From assembly GCF_007483685.1 (NCBI RefSeq), contig NZ_VMKN01000001.1, positions 2,781,549 through 2,845,548 on the forward strand: 64,000 nt of DNA, written 5' to 3'. Shown one piece after another: positions 33,823 through 42,067 of the stretch. The stretch is from Litoribacter populi (GTDB lineage Bacteria; Bacteroidota; Bacteroidia; Cytophagales; Cyclobacteriaceae). The translations under genes were made by a program, and so were the position numbers. The notes beneath the pieces were generated by a model, which searched no databases, was not told where the DNA came from, and saw nothing but the letters and a program-made list of their open reading frames with translations. Position 1 is the stretch's first letter. Each line of letters starts with the position of its first letter.

Positions 33823-34797
33823 TTAAAACTCATTAATGTATTTAGCCTTTAAAGCAGTAGCATAACCAAGTCCTTTATTAAAATCTACATTATCAATATT
33901 TTCCCCAGTAATTAACATTTTATGCTGCCTATTTTGAACCATAACTCCAATCAATTTTCCATTTTCATTAATAACTGGTCCGCCGCTATTTCCTGGTCTT
34001 GTAATCACTGATAAGATTATACAATCCGTACCATCTAAATAATTATCTACTTCACTACTCACTTCTCCTAAATTTGCAATTAAAAATGCTTCAGTTGCTA
34101 AGGGGATTGGAGGATAACCAAATATCACGACACTTTCAATTAGTTTAACTGAAGTTTCTATTTCATAAGTAAAAAAGTCAAAATATTCAACAGTAAAAAT
34201 TTTTACTAAATCAACATTATCGTCTGGATGCCTTAATATATTTTTTACAGTGTATCTTTTTTTCGATTCATCCTCTATAATTAATTTCTCCTTATTCAAC
34301 TCATCTAGAACATGTTTACATGTTACTATTATATTTTTTCCAATAAAAGCACCAGAACCTATTTCATTATTATCAGTAATCTTGACATTGTTTTTTTTCC
34401 AAAAATTTGCTTTAAAAGTCAACGACTTGGTATATTGGTTATATTCATTTTGTTGAAATAAAAATTCTCCTAGCTCTGTAAGCTTTATTACACCAGAATC
34501 ATCTTTCAATAATCTATTTTTTACCAAAACATCAAATCTCTCACTAAGTAAAGGCTTGACTATATAAGTCATCCATCCTAATTCTAAAAATATCTTATCA
34601 ATTAAATTTATGTCAAAATTAAGTTGAGAGTCATATTTTTTGAATACTTGCTGTTTCTTTGCTTTACCTATAACAGGCGACTGATGGTCAAACCAATCTA
34701 AAACCATTGATTCCCTCTTCACTGCGTTACTTTCATTATATGACTGAACAAACCGAAGAATACTTCCGTTGGGATTTTTAAGTGCAAAATATTCCAT
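33823..34797 (-). CDS. Trypsin-like serine protease with N-terminal winged-helix-like region
   Basis: 324 residues. Residues 1-~140 contain a region similar to a winged helix (LLKDDSGVIKLTELGEFLFQ). The trypsin-like domain from ~145 has the full triad: His162 in IIVTCKHVLD, Asp196 in DDNVDLVKI and Ser271 in RPGNSGGPV. There is no signal peptide, so it is probably cytoplasmic. It follows the CHAT protease gene on the same strand with a 138-base gap that carries an attC-like palindrome. Cytoplasmic trypsin and CHAT proteases are typical parts of bacterial conflict systems; a proteolytic cascade is a plausible inference. Confidence 0.85.
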   Translation of the reverse strand: MEYFALKNPNGSILRFVQSYNESNAVKRESMVLDWFDHQSPVIGKAKKQQVFKKYDSQLNFDINLIDKIFLELGWMTYIVKPLLSERFDVLVKNRLLKDDSGVIKLTELGEFLFQQNEYNQYTKSLTFKANFWKKNNVKITDNNEIGSGAFIGKNIIVTCKHVLDELNKEKLIIEDESKKRYTVKNILRHPDDNVDLVKIFTVEYFDFFTYEIETSVKLIESVVIFGYPPIPLATEAFLIANLGEVSSEVDNYLDGTDCIILSVITRPGNSGGPVINENGKLIGVMVQNRQHKMLITGENIDNVDFNKGLGYATALKAKYINEF

Positions 34798-34798
34798 A

Positions 34799-34935
34799 AT
34801 TTAAAATTTCAACTAACGGTCACATATATGAACCGTTGGGGATTTCGGGCTTCGTTCCTGTCTGCCGTTACAAAAGTTAATGCAGGGCAGAATGCTTCAA
34901 ATAACCAATTAAACCCCAATGTTTTATACATGGTG
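34799..34935. other. attC-like palindrome between CHAT and trypsin genes
   Basis: On the minus strand the region opens with CCTAACACCATGTATA and ACATTGGGGTTT and closes with AAATCCCCAACGGTT, CATATATGTGACCGTTAG. The two ends are imperfect inverted repeats (CTAACrCC...TTGGGG / CCCCAACGG...CGTTAG) about 120 bases apart, as in an attC site of an integron cassette. A matching GTTAGGTG core lies just upstream of the CHAT start near 39800. No integrase gene is present in the window. Confidence 0.5.
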
Positions 34936-35916
34936 TTAGGTGTTATTATTCTTATTATCCGTGTCAAAATTCATATTAATTTTCCTGTATTTATTAATCC
35001 AATTTTCAAAATATAATAAATCAGCTCTTCCAATTACCGTATAAGATATCCATTCATTATTTAAACTTTCAAAGTCGAATTTGAATTCAGGGTTTACTTT
35101 TTTAAGTAATGTATTAAGTGATTCTATAGCTTCTCTTCTTTTATGAAACGCCATTGTTTCAGTTAATATTTTTGCAATACTTTGGTGGTCAATATCGGTG
35201 TCTTTTATACCTGCTTTTATTTGTTCTTTCCGAATAGTTTCATGTATCAACGTTGTCCTTAAAACATGTGAAATAAATTCAAGCCAATTTGTATGAATTA
35301 TTCTGTCTTTTAACTGTGCTAATTTTCCTAATAATCTAATAATAGACTTTGCAGCATCTACCATATCAATGGGCATAAAGGTTGCCGTAACCGTAAATGC
35401 TCCAGCTTGCATAAATGCATCAGACAGAAACTTAACATAGCCATTGTTTGGCATAGTTGAACATGCTGACAATAAAACCAAAGGGGCACTAATGTTATTT
35501 TCAATTATGTCATCTCCAGTCAGAAAAACTTTATTTTCATCATCGATAATTAAATAACTTGAAAGCGTAGATTTATCAAAACTACCGTGGCTGTCAATAA
35601 TTAAAAAGTCAGGTTTATAAGTGTCTATCGCATCTTTTATTTCCTTGACAGTTAAACATTTTACACTCTTAAAACCAAATTTATCCTCAAATGAATCAAT
35701 TAAATTGAACATGTTTTGCATGTTTACATCATTCTCAGACGCACAATGAATTATTAGTGTTTTTTCAATTAAATCACTTTTAACAAGGAAGTTGAATCTT
35801 TGATTATGAATATAACTATTTACAATTCCATTTTGATTATATTCTGGTATTCTACAAACATCATGAGTGTAGCACAGGGGTAAATCTTCAAGGTATAACC
35901 ATTCAATTGGTAAATC
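34936..35916 (-). pseudogene. CHAT protease gene, 3' part (split by IS21-family element)
   Basis: This is the C-terminal ~324 codons of a CHAT (caspase-HetF-associated) protease gene. The catalytic dyad is visible: His in FLIIDSHGSF and Cys in LVLLSACST. The frame now opens in the IS end (about 22 foreign residues), then continues with LPIEWLYLEDLPLCYTHD. Joining it across the 2627-bp element to the 5' part at 38544-39795 gives one continuous 742-residue protein (GQIAVISDLPIEW at the joint). So the gene is broken in this strain unless the element leaves precisely. The next gene downstream codes for a trypsin-like protease. Confidence 0.88.
35913..35916. repeat. Target-site duplication, left copy (AATC)
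   Basis: AATC directly left of the IS end at 35917; the same AATC follows the right end at 38544-38547. Confidence 0.8.
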
Positions 35917-36008
35917 TGTAAGCGGTAACCAACAATGCACCAAAAATGGTAAATGGGAGTGCACCAAAAATGGCAACAGGCGTGCACCATTTTGTAAATA
36001 TACGCTGC

Positions 36009-36764
36009 CTATTCTTCCTGTTCAAAGAAAGTTTTCCTGTTTTTCATTCTATAACTTTTCCCCGATAAATTTATAATATCGCAACGGAACAGCAGGCGGT
36101 CCAACAATGCCGTTGCCAGGACTTCGTCATCAAGCATTTTGGCCCATTCTGCAGGCATTTTGTTGGTGGTGATGATGAAGCAGGTCCGCTCATAGATTTG
36201 GTTTATAAAGTTGAAAAGGGAGACGGCAACGCTTTTTTCCACCGGAAAGAGCATGATATCATCTATTATGATGAGATCCGCCTTCTGGAGCCTTTTGTAT
36301 TCGGCCATTGACGACCTGGTCATGTCCTTCAGCTTCAGGATGTTTGTAAGGTCTTCCATTGTCTTGAAGTAGGCCTTGTAGCCCCTGTCCACCGCATCGG
36401 CACCAAGCCCCGAGGCCAGGAATGTCTTTCCCGTACCGGAAGGGCCCATGAGCATGAGGTTGAACCCCTGGTCGAGCCAGTTGAGCTCCCGCAGCTGGTT
36501 TATCCTTGTCAGGTTCAGGCCGTTTTCGGCTCCCGGATCGTACTGGCCTAGGTCGTTTTTGAGCGGCAGTCGTGCGGCCTTTCTCCGCCTTGCCACCTCG
36601 TTTTTGAGCCTAAGGTTCGATTCCTCCCGGAGCAGTTCAAGGAAGAAGTCCGTGAACCCGGAGCGCTGTTTTTCCGCTTTGGCGATGACCTCGGGCAGGC
36701 TGTTGGCCATTCCGGTGATCTTAAACTGCCTGCAAAAGGCGTTGATCTGTTCTTTTTTCTCCAT
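36009..36764 (-). CDS. istB: IS21-family helper ATPase
   Basis: About 251 residues from the ATG at 36764 (a TTG at 36800 would add 12). It is a DnaA/IstB-like AAA+ ATPase with Walker A GPSGTGKT, Walker B LIIIDDIM and a typical INQIYERTCFIITTNK segment. It works with the IstA transposase in target selection and insertion. Complete, no frameshift. Confidence 0.93.
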   Translation of the reverse strand: MEKKEQINAFCRQFKITGMANSLPEVIAKAEKQRSGFTDFFLELLREESNLRLKNEVARRRKAARLPLKNDLGQYDPGAENGLNLTRINQLRELNWLDQGFNLMLMGPSGTGKTFLASGLGADAVDRGYKAYFKTMEDLTNILKLKDMTRSSMAEYKRLQKADLIIIDDIMLFPVEKSVAVSLFNFINQIYERTCFIITTNKMPAEWAKMLDDEVLATALLDRLLFRCDIINLSGKSYRMKNRKTFFEQEE

Positions 36765-36826
36765 TTTCTGTCTGGTTTTGGGGCCGTGGAAGGCATCCAA
36801 AAGATTGCTCCCACGGCCTGTTTTGG

Positions 36827-38398
36827 TTAACTGTTGCTTTTTTTCTTGCTCTTCACGATATCCTCATACTCCCCGATATTGCTCTTTTCGGGCTGTACCA
36901 GGGCGCTGTCGGGCATTTTTCCGCTCAGCGGGTTGAGTACCCTGATGTTGGTTTCCTCCTTCCTTGAGGTGTCCTGTAGCTCCAGGATGGATATAAAATC
37001 CGACGCACTGCAGATTGATTGCTCAAGGCAGTACCTCAGGGTGAGCCCGGTCTTTTCCGGATCGGCGCCTATAAGGGCTTTTTCGATCATGCTGAGCTGG
37101 TCCCTGACATACCGGGGCTTCTCGGCGCGGATCATTCCTATCCACCGCCGGGCCTCCTCGCTGTCCCTGAACATTCCGGCAACCAGGGCGGCTTTCTCCT
37201 CAAGGGAGCCGCTTTTGTCCCTCCTGTGGTCGGTTTTGAGGACTTTTTGGCCTGTTCCCACAGGTATGTCGTGGCGGCAGATTTCCGTGGTGCCCCCGGG
37301 TTCATAGATAAAAAGGCCATCCCCCTGTGCCTGTACAGCCACTTCGCTTCCTTTTCCTTTATAGGTGCCCAGGGGAAGAGAGTAGAAGTTGCCCCTGTAA
37401 GAGACGGTGTTGTCCTTCCGGACGGCAAAGAGGGCCGGTACGGCGGGTTTTGGGGCACAGGGCCGGTACGGGGTGAGAAAGGGCAGCTCGATGTAAAGCT
37501 CTGACTGCGGCTCTTTTTTGGTCACCGCATGGGGAAGTGCGTTTGCGGTACGGCCAAGCCATCCCATGGCCTCGTCGTTGAGGGTTTCGATATTGTGGAA
37601 GGTGCGGTTGTAAAGAAAGCTTCTCTTTACGTACCTGACCACGTTTTCGACCTTCCCTTTGGTTTCGGGATCGGCTTTCCTGCAGAAGTAAAGGCTGAAG
37701 GACTGCTCCCGGGTATAGGCCCTGAAGGCGTCCGTAAGGATGAGGTCCCCTCCGTTTTCGCTTACCATGAACACCTTGTCCTGGTCATAGACCATTTCCA
37801 GGGGGATGCCTCCGATGTATGCAAAGGCATTTTCATGGGCCTCTATGGCCAGCAGGGAAGTGAAGTGCCTGTCGGTGAACCATACGTACTTGAACCGCGA
37901 GCGGGAAAGGACAAGTGTGAAGAAAAACACCTTTACCCTCTTTCCCGTGCCGCTTCGCATGTTGTATTCGCCAAAGTCGACCTGGCCCTGTTTGCCGTAC
38001 GGAAGCTCTTCCGTCATTTCGTACTCTCGGGGGAGTTTGACAAAGGGAAGGTTGTGTTTGTCCCTGACCCAGGAAACGAAGTTGAAGACGGTCTTTGGGG
38101 AGACCTTTGGCAGGTCCGGAAAATGTTCCTTCAGCCAGTCATGCATCTGGGCTGCAGGTGTGTCCCTGAAGTTTTCCAGGCGTTGCCTGACAAACTCCTC
38201 ATAGGGAGCAAGGACCTTGGGGCGCTGTGACTGCTGTATCAGCATCAGCTCATAGTCCTGCTCGCTCATGGATAGGTACCTGCTTACGGTTCGCCTGTTG
38301 AGGACAAGGTGCTCGCTGATCTGCCGGAGGGAAAATCCCTCCCTTTGGAGGCGGTGGATTTCGAAATAAGTCATAAATTTGTCTAAGTACACATTCAT
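36827..38398 (-). CDS. istA: IS21-family transposase
   Basis: 523 residues. It has an N-terminal HTH (REGFSLRQISEHLVLNRRTV) and a DDE integrase core with the first Asp in GKQGQVDFGEY, the second in EMVYDQDKV and the Glu in ADPETKGKVENVVRYVKR, followed by the beta-rich C-terminal domain. It ends 62 bases before the istB ATG. The gene appears intact and should bind the TGCACC repeats at the element's ends. Confidence 0.94.
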   Translation of the reverse strand: MNVYLDKFMTYFEIHRLQREGFSLRQISEHLVLNRRTVSRYLSMSEQDYELMLIQQSQRPKVLAPYEEFVRQRLENFRDTPAAQMHDWLKEHFPDLPKVSPKTVFNFVSWVRDKHNLPFVKLPREYEMTEELPYGKQGQVDFGEYNMRSGTGKRVKVFFFTLVLSRSRFKYVWFTDRHFTSLLAIEAHENAFAYIGGIPLEMVYDQDKVFMVSENGGDLILTDAFRAYTREQSFSLYFCRKADPETKGKVENVVRYVKRSFLYNRTFHNIETLNDEAMGWLGRTANALPHAVTKKEPQSELYIELPFLTPYRPCAPKPAVPALFAVRKDNTVSYRGNFYSLPLGTYKGKGSEVAVQAQGDGLFIYEPGGTTEICRHDIPVGTGQKVLKTDHRRDKSGSLEEKAALVAGMFRDSEEARRWIGMIRAEKPRYVRDQLSMIEKALIGADPEKTGLTLRYCLEQSICSASDFISILELQDTSRKEETNIRVLNPLSGKMPDSALVQPEKSNIGEYEDIVKSKKKSNS

Positions 38399-38543
38399 AA
38401 AATGCTAGTTTTGGTAGACCAGCAAAATACTCTAAAATCCTCTTGGGGCATGCCCCAAGAGGATTTTTAGTGGTGCACTATTGTTGCCAAATTTGGTGCA
38501 TTCTTATTTACCGAAAGTGGTGCAGTTTTATTTACCGATTACA

Positions 38544-39795
38544 AATCACTAATTACAGCAATTTGTCCATTTCGATTGAATATATAATCCTTTATTTCAT
38601 CAGCTAATATTTGCTTACTTAAATTTTTACCAAATTGAGATATTTTTTTAACTGCTTTTTTTCGAGTTGATGTAAAGTTTTCTAAGTGGGACAAATCCAT
38701 ATTAATTGATTTACCAACTAATGGTAACCTAATAATTGGGGAATAAGATAATAAACCATGTAAATAACCTACATCATCTAAAAACAAGAGACGAAAGTTC
38801 ATCTCACCAATTATTTGAGTAATTTCCTTTCTTGATAAAAATCTTTCAACACTGTCATCACCTACAAAACAATAGTCTAATCGCTGCTCTGATTTATAAA
38901 TTTTTAATATTGCTTTCTCTTTTGGTGAAAGTTTCTTATTCCGAAATATCTGGTTTAATCCCGGGAAGTGATAAGGTGAAATTAAAATTAATGTTGGATA
39001 TAATGGGTTGAAAGGGCTTACTTGTTTCGCAATGTCCTTACTATACATTACATTTGTGAATTGATCTATTGTTCGAGCTTTATTTAATATCTCTTTGACT
39101 CTCTGGTTTGATTGTAACCTTAGTTTCATTAAATCACTATCATTGTAATTTTTGAAATCCTCAAGCCAAAAATTCCCAATTATTTGATTTAGCATAAAAT
39201 AGTTACTTTCTATTAGATTTGAAAAAACTAGTTCATTTTCATTTATATATGAATTGTTTGGATTAATATCGAATGGTTTAACCTCATGGTCAGGATACTT
39301 TTCATTAATTTTTTCTGTAATTATCTTCTTATCTCTTTTTATTAGTTCTATTAGAGAATTGCCACTTGAAAAGTAATTTTCCGAATTATATTTTGAAATT
39401 ATGCTGGCCGTTTCGTTGATTATTGTAAAATATGATGGCGTAATTAATTCTATAAAATTTGCAATATTTTCATGTGATTCAATCTTAGAATCGATTATAA
39501 ACACTTTAACTAAGGCGTTATTAAATTCATTTGAATATCCTTCAAAAAATTCAACGGCCTGATTGGTTTCAATATTTAATAATGTATCCGAAAGAGAAAA
39601 CAGCTCTAAACCTTTTCTAAGACAGAATCGGAATGAAAAGTCATAATGGTCAACTGCATTTTCTAATTGCCATAAGTCTTTCGGGTATTCTTTTAGGGCA
39701 CGTAAAGCCTTATTGTGGAAATTTGATTCTGAAAACGAAGATTCAGATGTTATCAGAGTATATTGTATTTGAGTAACAGAATTTGTCTTTATCAT
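38544..39795 (-). pseudogene. CHAT protease gene, 5' part (split by IS21-family element)
   Basis: The first 417-418 codons of the CHAT protease gene, ATG at 39795. As it stands it ends with the IS-derived stop right after VISDL (38539). The sequence is helical and AT-rich with no domain I recognise (KALRALKEYPKDLWQLENAV at ~32-51; HFPGLNQIFRNKKLSPKEK near 278). In the unbroken gene this part would be the sensor or adaptor portion in front of the caspase-like domain. A GTTAGGTG core lies just upstream of the start on the minus strand, and palindrome copy 7 is 138 bases further up. Confidence 0.85.
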
Positions 39796-39932
39796 GCTGT
39801 TTCTTTTATAACACCTAACGTAATAATAACCATACTGGTAAACGTATTTGCCTCCATGAGATGGATATATTTACCCTTGGTACATTTAATTTTCCTGTCT
39901 CCGCTAAAGTACCCCAATCCCCCTCCCCCTGC

Positions 39933-39952
39933 AATACCGCGATCAGGGTATT
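39933..39952. repeat. Dispersed palindrome, copy 7
   Basis: AATACCGCGATCAGGGTATT with a C-rich left flank. Confidence 0.8.
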
Positions 39953-40052
39953 TTTACTCAAAAGTGGAAAAAAGTTTAAGGAATTTATCAAAAAGGTTTA
40001 AGGGATTATGGGATTAAAGGATTAACGGGAGGCAGGCTCCTAATGCTCAGCG
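39951..40052. repeat. Direct repeat, first copy
   Basis: Begins TTTTTACTCAAAAGTGG and ends near AATGCTCAGCGC; the second copy is at 40308-40390. Both contain a GGAG..GGCTCC hairpin. Confidence 0.7.
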
Positions 40053-40108
40053 CTCCGTGCTCAATGCTCCTTGCCCAAAGCCCAGTGCTCAATCCCCCCT
40101 ACCCCCGC

Positions 40109-40128
40109 AATACCGTGATCAGGGTATT
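40109..40128. repeat. Dispersed palindrome, copy 8
   Basis: AATACCGTGATCAGGGTATT with a C-rich left flank. Confidence 0.85.
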
Positions 40129-40140
40129 TTTATGTATTAG

Positions 40141-40294
40141 CCACTAAGCCGCCAAGGCGCAAAGAAAATTTTAGCAAGAATAGCTAGCCACTAAGTCGCC
40201 AAGGCACTAAGAATAAACCTTGGCGCCTTCGCGCCTTCGTGGCAAAAACAACTTCAGTAAATAAACTTTGCGCCTTTGGGCCTTAGTGGCCAAA
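40141..40294. repeat. Inverted repeat block (CCACTAAG / CTTAGTGG)
   Basis: Two CCACTAAG-type units on the left face CCTTCGTGG and CCTTAGTGG units on the right, so a transcript would fold into a long hairpin. Such blocks recur in Bacteroidota genomes. Confidence 0.65.
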
Positions 40295-40307
40295 AACCCA
40301 GGGGATA

Positions 40308-40390
40308 TTTTTACTCAAAAAAGGAAAAAGTTTAAAGGATTCATGAAAAAGGATTAACGGGAGCCGGGCTCCAAATGCTCAGCGCCCAGT
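40308..40390. repeat. Direct repeat, second copy
   Basis: Matches the unit at 39951-40052, with a short deletion in the middle. Confidence 0.7.
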
Positions 40391-40399
40391 GTTAAGCGC

Positions 40400-40741
40400 T
40401 CACCTTCCCCATTCCCTTAAAAACCTAATATAATTCCCCAACAATCCCCTGATCTGTTCCGCTGCCACAGGATTGGCTGAGTGGACATGGTACTTGAGAT
40501 TGCGCAGATCCAATCCCGACTCATAGACCAGCCACTTGGCAGCTGCATAACCATCAGGCAGCAGATTTCCATTTTCATCCTCCCCCAGGTCATTGTCGAA
40601 GCTGATAAAATCCGGCAGCCCATTGGCTCGGATGTAATCCACAAAAGCATCATAGCTCCTCACCACCTCAAACTCCCCCACCATCCACCGATCATAGACC
40701 ATGTCCACGGTTCGGATGTCATCAAGGAAGAGCTTTTTCAT
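40400..40741 (-). CDS. Cyclic-phosphate-processing receiver-like domain protein
   Basis: 113 residues. It opens KKLFLDDIRTVDMVYDRWMV, then LPDFISFDNDLGED, then LPDGYAAAKWLVY and KYHVHSANPVAAEQIRGLL. This is the receiver-like fold (cyclic-phosphate processing receiver) that occurs in polyvalent proteins and defence or RNA-repair settings: D-D-x-R, S-F-D-x-D-L-G and H-x-H-S-x-N-P are the conserved blocks. A role in handling cyclic phosphate ends or nucleotides is proposed for the family; not proven here. It stands alone between repeat blocks. Confidence 0.8.
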   Translation of the reverse strand: MKKLFLDDIRTVDMVYDRWMVGEFEVVRSYDAFVDYIRANGLPDFISFDNDLGEDENGNLLPDGYAAAKWLVYESGLDLRNLKYHVHSANPVAAEQIRGLLGNYIRFLREWGR

Positions 40742-40907
40742 GGGTGGCTATAGTTTGAAGCCGGAAGACCGAATAGACTCAAGTTAGAAAATAAAGCTAC
40801 AAACCTAATCCCTTGTGACAAAAATTGTCTGAGAATGTTAGTAATAACCACTAAAGCACAGCACAATTGGCCCTGTCTAAACCGCTTACAAGTTCGTGGT
40901 ATAAACC

Positions 40908-41477
40908 CTAAGGATATTGGCTTTCTACCTTATAGGTCATCAGCTCCCCATTGGTTACGCTTGCCACCTTTCCCACATTCTGCTGGTAGTATATCAGATA
41001 TTCAGGGCTCTTGGTCCTGTCCCGGTTTTGGAGCTGGGTAGATTTTATGACCAATAGGCCGCTATAGCGCTGCTCCGGTGTAGTCAACTGGGCATCAAGA
41101 TCCGTGATTTCATAACTCCAAGCCTCATCGGCACTCGTCCAGCTATATCCTTTCTTTAATTTCCCGGGCATTTGCACACTCTCCTTACCCGACTTGGTAT
41201 CAAAATAGTAAATGGTTTCATTCTCTGCCCTAAAATAGGAAGTATCTATTTTGTCCCAGGAATAGTGATTTTGCCTGGCATGATAAGTTTTTCCATTAAA
41301 TTCCCGCAGTAGCCCGAGGTCGCGGTACTTAACGAATGAAGGGGAGTTGACATACCTATAGGTGAATTCCTCTCCAATTTCCATCGGGAAAAAAGTCTTC
41401 TCAGCAGAGTTGGTGAAGGTTTTATTGGCAGAACAGCCGAATGCCATTACCATGAAAACAATTGCGAGTTTTTTCAT
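40908..41477 (-). CDS. Lipoprotein of unknown function
   Basis: 189 residues with a lipoprotein signal (KKLAIVFMVMAFGCS; Cys15 as the lipidation site). The remainder is beta-rich with repeated aromatic/Tyr text (IGEEFTYRYVNSP, then IDTSYFRAENETIYYFDTKS) like outer-membrane or periplasmic beta-sandwich proteins of Bacteroidota. Palindrome copy 9 lies 46 bases upstream of the start. No partner genes. Confidence 0.75.
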   Translation of the reverse strand: MKKLAIVFMVMAFGCSANKTFTNSAEKTFFPMEIGEEFTYRYVNSPSFVKYRDLGLLREFNGKTYHARQNHYSWDKIDTSYFRAENETIYYFDTKSGKESVQMPGKLKKGYSWTSADEAWSYEITDLDAQLTTPEQRYSGLLVIKSTQLQNRDRTKSPEYLIYYQQNVGKVASVTNGELMTYKVESQYP

Positions 41478-41523
41478 AAAATATTATTATGAATCAAGAT
41501 TAAGGAATTAATTCTTACTCAAC

Positions 41524-41543
41524 AATACCGTGATCGGGGTATT
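41524..41543. repeat. Dispersed palindrome, copy 9
   Basis: AATACCGTGATCGGGGTATT, with the AAGGAATTAATT flank on its left and ggatgtc repeats on its right, as for copy 3. Confidence 0.8.
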
Positions 41544-41675
41544 TTTTGGAGGTGGGATGTAGGGATGTCGGATGACCGAAGACCGTCAGATCGCAGTAGT
41601 TCTGATAGGTAGACGGTGTTTGTATCTTTGGGTGGGATCAATTCCCTAAAACTAATCCATTCCCACTCCCCTTGC

Positions 41676-41695
41676 AATATTGTGATTAGGGTATT
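41676..41695. repeat. Dispersed palindrome, copy 10 (degenerate)
   Basis: AATATTGTGATTAGGGTATT with a C-rich left flank. Confidence 0.7.
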
Positions 41696-41923
41696 TTTAC
41701 TTGTTTCTTAAATAAGATTTTGTAAGTATCGATACGATAGGTGGCTATAATCCTGGAGCCATGTTCTAAGGTTTAATGATTATACTCAGTTCACTATCCT
41801 TCAACACACCTTATGAAAATCCCCCTCTACCCATATAAAATAAGTATACATTATTTGTCTTATGGAGTCAGTTTCAAATCAAAACAATAAACATTCAGAC
41901 TTAAATCACCTATTTTAAAGAAA

Positions 41924-41943
41924 AATACCGTGATCACGGTATT
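41924..41943. repeat. Dispersed palindrome, copy 11 (perfect consensus)
   Basis: AATACCGTGATCACGGTATT, a perfect 20-bp palindrome, 124 bases upstream of the nuclease gene start. Confidence 0.88.
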
Positions 41944-42067
41944 TTTTATCAAAAATTAATTTCCCATATTGCCAGCGGCACCTATAAGCTGTAATTCAAG
42001 GCCTTAAGGGATTTACCTTCTATTTTGAAAAGTGGGTGGTACGGTTTAGTTATAATTATTATTTAAT

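Larger units (their letters stand above)
35917..38543 (-). mobile_element. IS21-family insertion sequence, complete
   Basis: 2627 bp from TGTAAGCGGTAA (left) to the inverted TGTAATCGGTAA (right end). Each end carries three TGCACC repeats spaced 23-24 bp (left at 35936, 35960, 35983; right at 38472, 38495, 38519), as is known for IS21 transposase binding sites. It encodes istA and istB in the normal order with a 62-base gap. It is flanked by a 4-bp direct repeat AATC, and its removal restores the CHAT reading frame exactly. Both genes look intact, so it may still be active. Its GC content is much higher than that of the surrounding gene. Confidence 0.95.
39796..40399. other. Repeat-rich intergenic region
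   Basis: Contains palindrome copies 7 and 8, a ~90-base direct repeat (39951-40052 and 40308-40390), and between them inverted repeats of the CCACTAAG..GCCAAGGCGC type (40141-40294). No gene was seen. Confidence 0.65.
41478..42067. other. Intergenic region with three palindromes
   Basis: About 590 bases holding palindrome copies 9, 10 and 11 and a ggatgtc repeat stretch (41549-41583). It separates the lipoprotein gene from the divergent nuclease/channel operon. Confidence 0.65.

Noticed and set aside
37019-38230. Long plus-strand frames inside the IS21 element (161, 233 and 132 codons)
   Set aside because: They lie antisense to istA, in GC-rich DNA where opposite frames stay open by chance, and have no protein-like motifs.
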